6,549 nt of DNA from CAZDSS01 sp964508185 (GTDB taxonomy: Bacteria; Pseudomonadota; Alphaproteobacteria; Sphingomonadales; Govanellaceae). The stretch lies in contig CAZDSS010000128.1 of NCBI GenBank assembly GCA_964508185.1, forward strand, positions 1 through 6,549, given 5' to 3'. Below the pieces are notes generated by a model. The model was not told the DNA's origin and did not search any database. It saw only the letters and a list, made by a program, of their open reading frames with translations. Numbering within the stretch: position 1 is the first letter of the stretch; the number at the start of each line of letters is the position of its first letter. This document shows positions 1 through 6,302 of this stretch, in pieces. The translations under genes were made by a program, and so were the position numbers.

Positions 1-876
1 GACGTGAACGTGTCGGTGCGGCGGCCGGGCGAGCCCTTCGGCACGCGCTGCGAGATCAAGAACGTGAATTCGATTCGCTTCGTCCAGCAGGCGGTGGAAT
101 ACGAGGCGCGGCGCCAGATCGACATTCTGGAATCGGGCGGCGTGATCGATCAGGAGACCCGCCTGTTCGACCCCGGCCGCGGCGAGACGCGGTCCATGCG
201 CTCCAAGGAAGAGGCGCACGACTACCGCTATTTCCCCGATCCGGACCTCTTGCCGCTCAGGCTCACCCAGGAATTCGTCGAGGAACTGCGCCGCACCCTG
301 CCGGAGCTTCCCGACGAGAAGCGCGACCGCTTCGTGCGCGACCTCGGGATCCCGGTCTACAACGCCAGCGTGCTGACGGCCGAGAAGGAAAACGCCGACT
401 ATTTCGAGCGCTTCCTTGACGCCATCGTCCAGGAGACGGGCAAGCCGCTTCGCGACATCGCGACCCAGGCGTCCAACTGGATGATCGGCGACCTGTTCGG
501 CGCCCTCAACAAGGCGGGCAAGGACATCACGGAATCCCCGGTGAGCGTCACCGCCGCCGCACGGCTCCAGAAGCTTCTGATCGAGGGCGTGATCTCCGGC
601 CGCATCGCCAAGGAAGTGTTCGAGATCATGTTCGAGACCGGCGAGGATCCCGAGACGATCGTCGAGCAGAAGGGCCTGCGTCAGGTGTCCGACACCGGCG
701 CGATCGAAGCCGCCATCGACCAGGTGCTGGCCGAGCAGGCGGACAAGGTGGCCGAATACCGGAGCGGCAAGGACAAGCTCTTCGGCTTCTTCGTCGGCCA
801 GGTGATGAAGGCGACCCAGGGCAAGGCCAATCCGCAGCTCGTCAACGATCTCCTGAAGACGAAGCTGAACGGCTGA
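1..876 (+). CDS. gatB: Asp-tRNA(Asn)/Glu-tRNA(Gln) amidotransferase subunit B, C-terminal part (5' truncated by window edge)
   Basis: Subunit B of the cytoplasmic GatCAB amidotransferase, which converts mischarged Glu-tRNA(Gln) and/or Asp-tRNA(Asn) to Gln-tRNA or Asn-tRNA. GatB holds the tRNA-binding and kinase-type activation site. The reading frame is open from base 1, so the real start lies upstream; about 291 residues are present of the roughly 480-500 usual for the family. The end of the catalytic cradle domain is recognisable from DVNVSVR at the start, GTRCEIKNVNS, QETRLFDP, GETRSMRSKEEAHDYRYFP and DPDLLPL (fragment residues 1-86). A helical linker follows, then the YqeY-type tail domain (about 145-291) with SNWMIGDL and the terminal GKDKLFGFFVGQVMKATQGK signature. 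The sequence is intact, with stop TGA at 874-876. gatA and gatC are not visible. The last 35 bp overlap the 3' end of the convergent kinase gene. Identification is secure. Confidence 0.97.
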   Translation, partial: DVNVSVRRPGEPFGTRCEIKNVNSIRFVQQAVEYEARRQIDILESGGVIDQETRLFDPGRGETRSMRSKEEAHDYRYFPDPDLLPLRLTQEFVEELRRTLPELPDEKRDRFVRDLGIPVYNASVLTAEKENADYFERFLDAIVQETGKPLRDIATQASNWMIGDLFGALNKAGKDITESPVSVTAAARLQKLLIEGVISGRIAKEVFEIMFETGEDPETIVEQKGLRQVSDTGAIEAAIDQVLAEQADKVAEYRSGKDKLFGFFVGQVMKATQGKANPQLVNDLLKTKLNG

Positions 877-2422
877 CGTCCATCTGCGGCTGCGGCGCCC
901 CCGGCGCCGCGGCGCGCGGCAGAAAGAGGCGGATCGTGGTGCCCTTGCCGGGCTCGCTGTCGATCTGCATGCTGCCGCGGGCGTCGGTCACGAAGCGATA
1001 GACGAGGGCGAGCCCGAGCCCGAGGCCGTGCCGCCCGGTCTTGGTGGTGAAAAACGGCTCCACCGCGCGCTTCCTGACCTGCGGCGCCATGCCGATTCCC
1101 GTATCCGTCACGGCGAATTCCACATATTGCCCCGGCGCAAGCTCGGCCGGGCGCAGGGGGCTTTGCGCCGTGAAATTGTGGTTCGTCACGCTGAGGGTGA
1201 GCAGCCCGCCCTCGGGCATGGCGTCGCGGCCGTTGATGGCGAGATTGACGAGCGCGCTTTCAAGCTTGCTGCGATCGACGAAGACATGCCAGCTCGGGTG
1301 CGGGCAGGTCACCCGGAACTCGTGCCGCGCGTCCAGGGTCCGCTGCAGCAGGGCTTCGAGATCCCGGACGACGAGGGCGGTATCAAGACATTCCGGGGCC
1401 ACGGGCTTGGCCTTGATGAAGCTGCCGAGACGCTGGGTGAGGCGCGAGCTCTTGCGCGCGGCGCTTTGGGCGGCGCCGAGATAGCGCGCCATCCGGCTGT
1501 TGGGGTCGGTCGCGCCGAGCGCCAGCTCCAGATTGCCGGAAATGATCGCAAGGTAATTGTTGAAGTCGTGGATGAAGCCGCCCGACAGCTGGCCGAGGGT
1601 GTCGAGCTTCTGGATGTGGCGGAGCTGGCGCTCCATCAGGCGAAGCTCGGTCACGTCCGTGGTGATGCCGCAGATGGCGTAGAGTTTGCCTGCGCTGTCG
1701 AACAGGGGAAACTTGTTGAACAAGAGGTAGTGCTCCCCCGATTCCCGGTCCACGATCAGCTCGTGGAGCGAGGTGGGCTTCCGCTCGCGAATGACGAAAT
1801 CGTCCGCTGCGTCGATATCCAGCGCCTCGTCCGGGAAGATGTCGCGGGCCGTGCAGCCGATGATCTGATCCCGGGGCAGGCCCGCATGCCTGCAGAAGGC
1901 GTCGTTGACGATGGTGTAGCGGCGGTCCAGATCCTTGACGAAAATGGCGGCGGACGCGCAGTTGATGATGTCGCGAAGGCTCGATTCGTGGCGGTCGAGC
2001 TGGCGTTCGAGGTCGCGCCGCCCCGTCATGTCCACGACCGCGAGCAGCACGGCGTCGCGCCCGTGCCAGCGCACCCGCCGGGTGCGCGCCTGCAGCCAGA
2101 CATGGCGGCCCCGCGGCCGCGCCTCGATCTCGACCGGCGCTGACCGGTCCGCGCGGGCGGCCATCAGCAGCCGCTTCCACGATGCGGGCGTGAGGAACTG
2201 CTCCAGCCGGGCATGGACCAGCGATTCCGCCGGCTCGCCGAGGATTTCGCCGAACGCGGGGCTGGCATAGAGGATGCGGCCGCGCTGGAGAACCGCGATG
2301 CCCTGTATGGAGCCTTCGATCAGGTCGGCAAGGCTGATGCCGCTTTCCTCAAGCGACGTCGGGACGCCGGATGAACACGGGGAATCCTTGCTTTCGGTCG
2401 CTTTCGAACGGCTCCTGGTCAT
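842..2422 (-). CDS. Cytosolic two-PAS sensor histidine kinase (HDFNN type), orphan
   Basis: A 526-residue sensor histidine kinase expected to autophosphorylate and pass phosphate to a response regulator encoded elsewhere. Order of parts: a short polar N-terminus (1-30), PAS 1 (about 32-135, from LADLIEGSIQGIAVL), PAS 2 with its PAC end (about 147-260, IFVKDLDRRYTIVNDAFC to GITTDVTEL), a short coiled linker (260-275), the dimerisation/phosphoacceptor domain with GGFIHDFNN (His285), and a HATPase domain (about 385-502). The HATPase has N-box NLAINGRDAMP (Asn393/Asn397), G1 DTGIGM (Asp440), EPFFTTK and G2 GLGLGLALVY. No membrane segment and no C-terminal receiver domain are seen, although related HDFNN kinases often carry one. 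PAS 2 has cysteines at 155, 177 and 190; the ligand is unknown. The ATG at 2420-2422 fits the domain start, but its ribosome site (AAAGGG, 12 nt away) is weak. Residues 504-526 are a Pro/Ala/Ser-rich tail beyond the kinase fold that runs into gatB. The kinase call is secure; the signal and partner are unknown. Confidence 0.93.
   Translation of the reverse strand: MTRSRSKATESKDSPCSSGVPTSLEESGISLADLIEGSIQGIAVLQRGRILYASPAFGEILGEPAESLVHARLEQFLTPASWKRLLMAARADRSAPVEIEARPRGRHVWLQARTRRVRWHGRDAVLLAVVDMTGRRDLERQLDRHESSLRDIINCASAAIFVKDLDRRYTIVNDAFCRHAGLPRDQIIGCTARDIFPDEALDIDAADDFVIRERKPTSLHELIVDRESGEHYLLFNKFPLFDSAGKLYAICGITTDVTELRLMERQLRHIQKLDTLGQLSGGFIHDFNNYLAIISGNLELALGATDPNSRMARYLGAAQSAARKSSRLTQRLGSFIKAKPVAPECLDTALVVRDLEALLQRTLDARHEFRVTCPHPSWHVFVDRSKLESALVNLAINGRDAMPEGGLLTLSVTNHNFTAQSPLRPAELAPGQYVEFAVTDTGIGMAPQVRKRAVEPFFTTKTGRHGLGLGLALVYRFVTDARGSMQIDSEPGKGTTIRLFLPRAAAPGAPQPQMDVSRSASSSGDR
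889..913. terminator. GC-rich hairpin in the gatB/kinase convergent junction
   Basis: An 11-bp stem (889-899 with 903-913, one G-U pair on the + transcript) closes a 3-nt CCC loop; its core GCGGCGCC/GGCGCCGC is a perfect 8-bp match. It starts 13 nt after the gatB stop, so it could help end or stabilise the gatB transcript. It also lies inside the last codons of the minus-strand kinase gene. There is no T-run after it on either strand, so it is not a classical intrinsic terminator. A terminator or 3'-end role is inference; the hairpin itself is seen directly. Confidence 0.35.
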
Positions 2423-2475
2423 GGGCGGCCTGTACCCTTTCGCCGTATTTCGCGTCCCCGCATTCCCCCGGTTTC

Positions 2476-2523
2476 AGGGACAGGGAGGTGGAGACGGTGG
2501 CCACCCAAGTCCCTCTTATTTTA
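2476..2523. other. Composite hairpin in the divergent control region, followed by a T-rich stretch
   Basis: The outer arms AGGGAC (2476-2481) and GTCCCT (2509-2514) enclose an inner stem GGTGG (2487-2491) with CCACC (2501-2505). A competing inner form is the perfect palindrome GGTGGCCACC at 2496-2505. On the + strand it is followed by CTTATTTTA, giving a terminator- or attenuator-like outline. Read on the minus strand it would lie in the 5' leader of the 842-2422 kinase if that gene's promoter is in the A+T-rich segment near 2520-2560. Its function is not known. It could be a protein operator, a leader structure, or a terminator for stray + transcripts. Confidence 0.3.
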
Positions 2524-2530
2524 GGAATTC

Positions 2531-2559
2531 TTAACACCCACCCTATATAGAAATATAGA
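2531..2559 (+). promoter_or_regulatory. Predicted sigma70-type promoter for the DUF2336-kinase operon
   Basis: TTAACA (2531-2536, one mismatch to TTGACA) and TATAGA (2554-2559, four of six to TATAAT) are separated by exactly 17 bp. They sit in the only clearly A+T-rich stretch of an otherwise GC-rich window. Transcription would begin near 2565-2567, leaving a leader of about 75 nt before the ATG at 2640. A tandem repeat and an inverted repeat cover the -10 box, so regulation there is plausible. No experimental support is available. The same A+T-rich segment may also drive the divergent kinase, but I found no convincing paired boxes on the minus strand. Confidence 0.6.
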
Positions 2560-2560
2560 A
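2543..2560. repeat. Tandem 8-bp direct repeat with embedded inverted repeat over the -10 region
   Basis: ATATAGAA occurs twice head to tail (2545-2552 and 2553-2560). The same bases also form an inverted repeat, CTATAT (2543-2548), AGAA, ATATAG (2553-2558). The second copy contains the predicted -10 hexamer. Paired or symmetric half-sites over a -10 box are typical of repressor operators, but no known operator consensus is recognised here. Chance simple repetition in an A+T-rich tract is the alternative. Confidence 0.5.
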
Positions 2561-2564
2561 AGGC

Positions 2565-2591
2565 GCGGCGTTGCGCGAGCAAAAACGCCGC
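2565..2591 (+). other. Hairpin at the predicted 5' end of the DUF2336-kinase transcript
   Basis: Perfect 8-bp arms GCGGCGTT (2565-2572) and AACGCCGC (2584-2591) enclose an 11-nt loop. The first arm begins where transcription from the predicted promoter should start, so the mRNA would open with this stem. A 5'-terminal stem of this kind often protects mRNA from decay, or it could be a regulatory site. It also covers a possible TTG codon at 2571, in frame with the downstream gene, which makes that codon a poor start. Confidence 0.45.
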
Positions 2592-2639
2592 ATTTCTTGC
2601 ATTTCGCGTACCCTTGGAACAGCAGGTGCTGCAACGGCG

Positions 2640-3770
2640 ATGAAATCGATCGGTAGCGAACAGGTCGCCAGGCTTTTTGCACTTGCTCAGGAGAAGTCCG
2701 AGAAGTCCCGGCGTCTGCTCGTCGAGAACATCGCCGACCTGTTCCTCGCGCCCGAAGGTCGGCTGACCGAGCATCAGCGGATGCTCATGACCGACATCCT
2801 GCACAAGCTCCTGTCGGATCTGGAGCTTGCGGTGCGCAAGGAACTGGCGGCAAGCCTCGCCGCACGGGAAGAGGCCGTTCCCGAACTCGTCAAGCTCCTC
2901 GCCAACGACCAGATCGAGATCGCCCGCCCCATTCTCGAGCGATCCGAGGTGCTGCGCGACCAGGACCTCATCGAGATCGTGAAGATGCGGAGCGAGGAGC
3001 ATCGCCTGGCGGTGGCGATCCGCTCGCGCGTCAGCGAAAAGGTGAGCGAAGCCCTGATCGCCGAGGGCGGGGCAGACGTGATAGAGACCCTGCTCAAGAA
3101 CCCGAACGCCGAGATTTCCGAGCGGGCCATGGAATACCTCGTCGCGGAGTCGCGCCGGGTGGACCGCTTTCAGGAGCCGCTCCTGTCACGCCACGATCTT
3201 CCCCAGGGGCTCGCCCAACGCATGTTCTGGTGGGTGTCGGCGGCGCTTCGCCGCCGCATTCTCGTGCGCTTCTCGGATTTCGACGTCGCCGCTCTCGATG
3301 ACGCCCTGCAAACGGCGACCCAGCGGGCGATCGCGACCCAGGATGCGGCGCAGGGGCTTGAAAGCCGCGCCAAGGCGCTCGCCGCGCGGCTTCACGAAGC
3401 GGGCGACCTCACCCCCAGATTCCTCACGAGCTGCCTCAAGCAGCAGAAAATTCCATTGTTCGTCGCGGGGCTCGCCCATCTCAGCGGCTTGAGCTTGCCC
3501 ATGACTTGGCGCATCTTCGGTGACCGGGAAGGGGAGAGCTTCGCCGTGGTCTGCAAGGCCATCGAGATGGACCGCAACGAATTCGCCAACATGTTCCTGT
3601 TCCTCGCCGAGGCGCGGGGCGGGGAACGTGTCCGCCCGGCGTCCGTCCTCAGGGACGTTCTCGAACTCTTCGACGCAATTTCCGTGAGCAATGCGCAAGC
3701 CGCTCTCAAGTACTGGGCGCGCGATCCGCATTATCAGCAGGCCTTGGAAGACATCGGGGATGCTGACTAG
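2640..3770 (+). CDS. DUF2336-family alpha-helical protein of unknown function
   Basis: A 376-residue soluble protein that I assign to DUF2336, an uncharacterised family found mainly in Alphaproteobacteria. It is almost wholly predicted helix. Residues about 10-170 read as successive amphipathic helix pairs resembling HEAT-type repeats (for example LELAVRKELAASLA, AVPELVKLLANDQIEIARPIL, DVIETLLKNPNAEISERAM). A second helical half includes LAQRMFWWVSAALRRRILVRF (190-210) and a C-terminal part ending in ALKYWARDPHYQQAL. There are no catalytic motifs, signal peptide or membrane span, so a binding or scaffold role is more likely than an enzyme; this is inference. The ATG at 2640 is preferred because AGGTG lies 11 nt upstream. 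An in-frame TTG at 2571 would add 23 basic residues but sits in the 5' hairpin. The stop (3768-3770) overlaps the start of the next kinase by 11 bp, so the two are translationally coupled and probably work together. Confidence 0.85.
   Translation: MKSIGSEQVARLFALAQEKSEKSRRLLVENIADLFLAPEGRLTEHQRMLMTDILHKLLSDLELAVRKELAASLAAREEAVPELVKLLANDQIEIARPILERSEVLRDQDLIEIVKMRSEEHRLAVAIRSRVSEKVSEALIAEGGADVIETLLKNPNAEISERAMEYLVAESRRVDRFQEPLLSRHDLPQGLAQRMFWWVSAALRRRILVRFSDFDVAALDDALQTATQRAIATQDAAQGLESRAKALAARLHEAGDLTPRFLTSCLKQQKIPLFVAGLAHLSGLSLPMTWRIFGDREGESFAVVCKAIEMDRNEFANMFLFLAEARGGERVRPASVLRDVLELFDAISVSNAQAALKYWARDPHYQQALEDIGDAD
3746..3750 (+). promoter_or_regulatory. Ribosome binding site of the second kinase, inside the DUF2336 gene
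   Basis: GGAAG lies 9 nt before the ATG at 3760 and within the last codons of the DUF2336 gene. It decides the kinase start in favour of 3760 over an upstream in-frame start at 3691, which has no domain reason to be used. The arrangement implies that ribosomes finishing the upstream gene re-initiate here. Confidence 0.55.
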
Positions 3771-5508
3771 AAAGGCAAAGGGCGACTGGCGCCTGCTCGA
3801 TCCGGAAAAATCGGCCGATCCCCCCGATCGGGTCGACTGGGAGCAATGCGTCGTGCTTCCCGACGGGCAGCCGGTGAACGACGCGCCTCCCGCAGAAAAC
3901 GAAGCCGAGCCGCCTGCGCAAGGCCCGATGGTGCGCAACATCATGGAGGCGGCGGCAGCGCTCCTCAAGCGCCTGCAGATCGACAAGGACGTGCCGCTCT
4001 ATATCGCCGACGGGGATGGCAGGCTCGTCTACTGGAGCGAAGGTTACGAGCGGCTGGCGGCGGGCATCGACGGCGCGTCCAGCCTGCGCGCTCCCCGGGA
4101 GGGGGCATCCCCCGCGCTCACCCGCATCATCCGGGAAGTGCAAGACCTCGGCCGGGGCATCACCCTGCAGGAAAAGCTCCGCGTCCATGGCGTGATGCGC
4201 CACCTGCGCTCCCGCCATTTCCCTATCCGCGACGAGCGGGACCGAATCATCGCGGTCGCCGGAACCTATGCCGATTGCACGGCGGAAATCGAAGCCCTGG
4301 CGCGGGCGACGGAGGCCCAGGCCCGATTCCACGACTTCGCACGGGCAAGCTCCGACTGCTTCTGGGAGACCGACCGCGACGGCCGGATCACCATGCTTTC
4401 GGACCGCATCACGGCCTTGCTCGGCATCCCCGCGCGGCGGCTCGTGGGGCGGCGACTCGACGAAGTCGGCGTCTTCAAGGCCGCGGGCGAGGATTTCTTC
4501 CCGGCGCTGGACGCCATGCGCCACCACCGCCCGTTCCGCGGCCAGTTCCTGGAGCTTGCGGCGGTCGACGGCAGCAAGGTGACGCTGAACCTGAGCGGCG
4601 TGCCCATCTTCGATCCCGAGGATGGGAGCTTCCTGGGCTATCGCGGCGCCGGGATGGACGTGACCAACCGGATGGCGGCCGAACGGCTCAATGCCGAGGT
4701 GCAGAAAAATCTGGAGCATACCCTCGAGGAGCTGACCCAGAAGAACATGCAGCTTGATCTCGCGTCCGCCGAGGCGGCCCAGGCCCTGCGCGTGAAGAAC
4801 GAGTTTCTCGCCGCCATGAGCCACGAGCTGCGCACCCCCCTGAACGCCATCATCGGCTTCGCCGAAGCCATGAAGATGGAGCTCTTCGGCAAGCTCAACG
4901 ACCATTACAAGTCCTACAGCAGCGACATCCTGCAGGCGGGCCGCCATCTGCTCGGCCTCATCAACGACGTGCTGGATGTCGCCATCCTCGAAAGCGACCG
5001 CATCGTGCTCGAGCCCGAGGCGGTGAGCCTGCGCGAGATCATCAACGGCGCCCTGAGCTTCGTCGTCATGCGCGCCGACAAGAAGATGCTGGACACCAGC
5101 GCCGTGCGCATCGCGAGTGACCGCGTGGTATACGTGGACGCCCGCAGGCTTACCCAGATCTTCGTCAATCTGTTCTCGAACGCTGTCAAGTTCACGCCCG
5201 AAGGAGGGCGCATCGGCGTCGACATTTCGGATTGCGACGACGGCGGCATGGTGGCGGTCACCGTCTGGGACACGGGCATCGGCATCCCCGAGGACAAGCA
5301 GGAGTTGGTGTTCGAGAAGTTCCAGCAATGCGTGGACAACATCTATTCGCGGCGTGAGGAAGGGACCGGCCTCGGCCTCCATATTTCCCGCCAGCTCGCC
5401 CGCCTCATGGGCGGCGAGATCACGCTCGAAAGCCGGGTCGGCGAGGGCAGCCGGTTCACGGTGACGCTCCCCCTCTATCTCGACCGCAAGGATCCGCCCG
5501 AGCCCTGA
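3760..5508 (+). CDS. Cytosolic two-PAS sensor histidine kinase, coupled to DUF2336 gene
   Basis: A 582-residue sensor histidine kinase. Residues 1-57 are acidic and Pro-rich, probably disordered. PAS 1 spans about 77-177 (VPLYIADGDGRLVYWSEGY to GTYADCTAEI) and PAS 2 about 188-304 (ARASSDCFWETDRDGRITML to GYRGAGMDVTNRMAAER). A heptad-like coiled coil (about 305-347) leads to the HisKA domain with FLAAMSHELRTPLNAIIGFAE (His355). The HATPase domain has N-box FVNLFSNAVKFTP (Asn474), G1 DTGIGIP (Asp504) and G2 EGTGLGLHIS (535-540). The FGKL...HYKSYSSDIL...HLLGLINDVLD stretch resembles the alphaproteobacterial PleC/DivJ/PdhS-like group, but the usual LSKIEAG segment reads VAILESD. No membrane span or receiver domain is present. 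The start at 3760 is supported by GGAAG 9 nt upstream and an 11-bp overlap with the DUF2336 gene. The phosphate acceptor must be encoded elsewhere, unless the DUF2336 protein modulates the kinase directly. The kinase call is secure; pathway and signal are unknown. Confidence 0.94.
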   Translation: MLTRKAKGDWRLLDPEKSADPPDRVDWEQCVVLPDGQPVNDAPPAENEAEPPAQGPMVRNIMEAAAALLKRLQIDKDVPLYIADGDGRLVYWSEGYERLAAGIDGASSLRAPREGASPALTRIIREVQDLGRGITLQEKLRVHGVMRHLRSRHFPIRDERDRIIAVAGTYADCTAEIEALARATEAQARFHDFARASSDCFWETDRDGRITMLSDRITALLGIPARRLVGRRLDEVGVFKAAGEDFFPALDAMRHHRPFRGQFLELAAVDGSKVTLNLSGVPIFDPEDGSFLGYRGAGMDVTNRMAAERLNAEVQKNLEHTLEELTQKNMQLDLASAEAAQALRVKNEFLAAMSHELRTPLNAIIGFAEAMKMELFGKLNDHYKSYSSDILQAGRHLLGLINDVLDVAILESDRIVLEPEAVSLREIINGALSFVVMRADKKMLDTSAVRIASDRVVYVDARRLTQIFVNLFSNAVKFTPEGGRIGVDISDCDDGGMVAVTVWDTGIGIPEDKQELVFEKFQQCVDNIYSRREEGTGLGLHISRQLARLMGGEITLESRVGEGSRFTVTLPLYLDRKDPPEP

Positions 5509-5511
5509 TCG

Positions 5512-6288
5512 TCAGAAGGAGCCGAACTGCTCCTGCAGGATGCGCTCGCTCAGGGTCTGTTCGGTATCGAACATGAGGCGAAGCGACACGTCCCGCTCCT
5601 CCCGGATCCAGACTTCCTTCACGTCGCGCACTTCCACCATGTCGGCGACCGCGCTCACCGGGCGGCTTTGCGACTGCAGGATCTCGAGCCGCACCTCGGA
5701 CGTGTGCGGCAGCAGCGCGCCGCGCCAGCGCCGCGGACGGAAGGCGCTGATGGGGGTGAGCGCCAGAACGTCGGCGCCGAGCGGAATGATCGGCCCGTGG
5801 GCCGAAAGGTTGTAGGCGGTGCTGCCGGCGGGCGTCGCCACGATCACGCCGTCGCAGATGAGCTCGCCAATCCGCACCTTGCCGTCGATGGAGATCCGGA
5901 TCTTGGCGGCGAAGCGCGTCTCGCGGGTGACATAGACGTCGTTCACGGCGAGCGCCTCGACCACGCTTTCATCCTCGCGGATCGCGCGCATGCGCAGGGG
6001 ATGCAGGACGAAGGTCTCGGCTTTCGCCAGCCGTTCGAACAGGTCGTCCTCCGAATAGCGATTCATGAGAAAGCCGACGGTCCCGCGGTTCATGCCGTAG
6101 ATAGGGATGTTCCGCTCCATGGTGGCATGCAGCGCCTGCAGCATCAGCCCGTCGCCGCCAAGCGCCACCAGCACGTCCGCCTCCTCGACGCTGGAGATGG
6201 GGTAAAGCGCCTTCAGGCGCTCGGCCGCGGCCTTGGCTTCTGGCGCTTCGCTCGCCATGAGGGCGATCTTCGGATGGCTCATGGGCAT
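5512..6288 (-). CDS. nadK: NAD kinase (ATP-dependent NADP synthesis)
   Basis: Cytoplasmic enzyme that phosphorylates the 2'-hydroxyl of NAD to make NADP, using ATP or polyphosphate depending on the family member. At 258 residues it is of the short form common in Alphaproteobacteria. Motifs in order: VALGGDG (41-47, with catalytic Asp46), GMNRGTVGFLMN (65-76), the NE/D motif as AVNDV (Asn116-Asp117), and the nucleotide-binding CDGVIVATPAGSTAYNLSAHGP (145-166). The protein is complete, with no frameshift. The start is either the ATG at 6288 or the one two codons on at 6282; an AGG at 4 or 10 nt respectively serves both. It lies 14 bp downstream of moaA on the same strand, so the two are probably cotranscribed. 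Its stop is 3 bp from the stop of the convergent kinase. Identification is secure. Confidence 0.96.
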   Translation of the reverse strand: MPMSHPKIALMASEAPEAKAAAERLKALYPISSVEEADVLVALGGDGLMLQALHATMERNIPIYGMNRGTVGFLMNRYSEDDLFERLAKAETFVLHPLRMRAIREDESVVEALAVNDVYVTRETRFAAKIRISIDGKVRIGELICDGVIVATPAGSTAYNLSAHGPIIPLGADVLALTPISAFRPRRWRGALLPHTSEVRLEILQSQSRPVSAVADMVEVRDVKEVWIREERDVSLRLMFDTEQTLSERILQEQFGSF

Positions 6289-6302
6289 TGGACCTGGATT
6301 GC

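Noticed and set aside
1028..2143. A 371-codon open frame on the + strand opposite the first kinase
   Set aside because: No motif or ribosome site supports it. The opposite strand encodes a complete kinase with all catalytic boxes in order.
2521..2534. Imperfect 14-bp palindrome centred on GAATTC
   Set aside because: One mismatched pair and a common restriction-site core; no independent support for an operator.
2531..2536. TTAAC as a CtrA-type cell-cycle regulator site
   Set aside because: Only one TTAA half is present, with no second half at the required 7-bp spacing. The bases are better explained as a -35 box.
2571..2639. Upstream TTG start adding 23 residues to the DUF2336 protein
   Set aside because: The TTG lies in the first arm of a hairpin about 5 nt from the predicted transcript start, leaving no room for a ribosome site. 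The ATG at 2640 has AGGTG upstream.
3706..5382. A 558-codon open frame on the minus strand opposite the second kinase
   Set aside because: The translation is rich in His, Asp, Val and Gly with no recognisable domain. It is the mirror of a real kinase gene in GC-rich DNA, where antisense stops are rare.
5517..5534. Hairpin AGGAGC/GCTCCT just after the second kinase as a terminator
   Set aside because: The stem is only 6 bp, the loop is 6 nt, no T-run follows on either strand, and the bases are the coding end of nadK.
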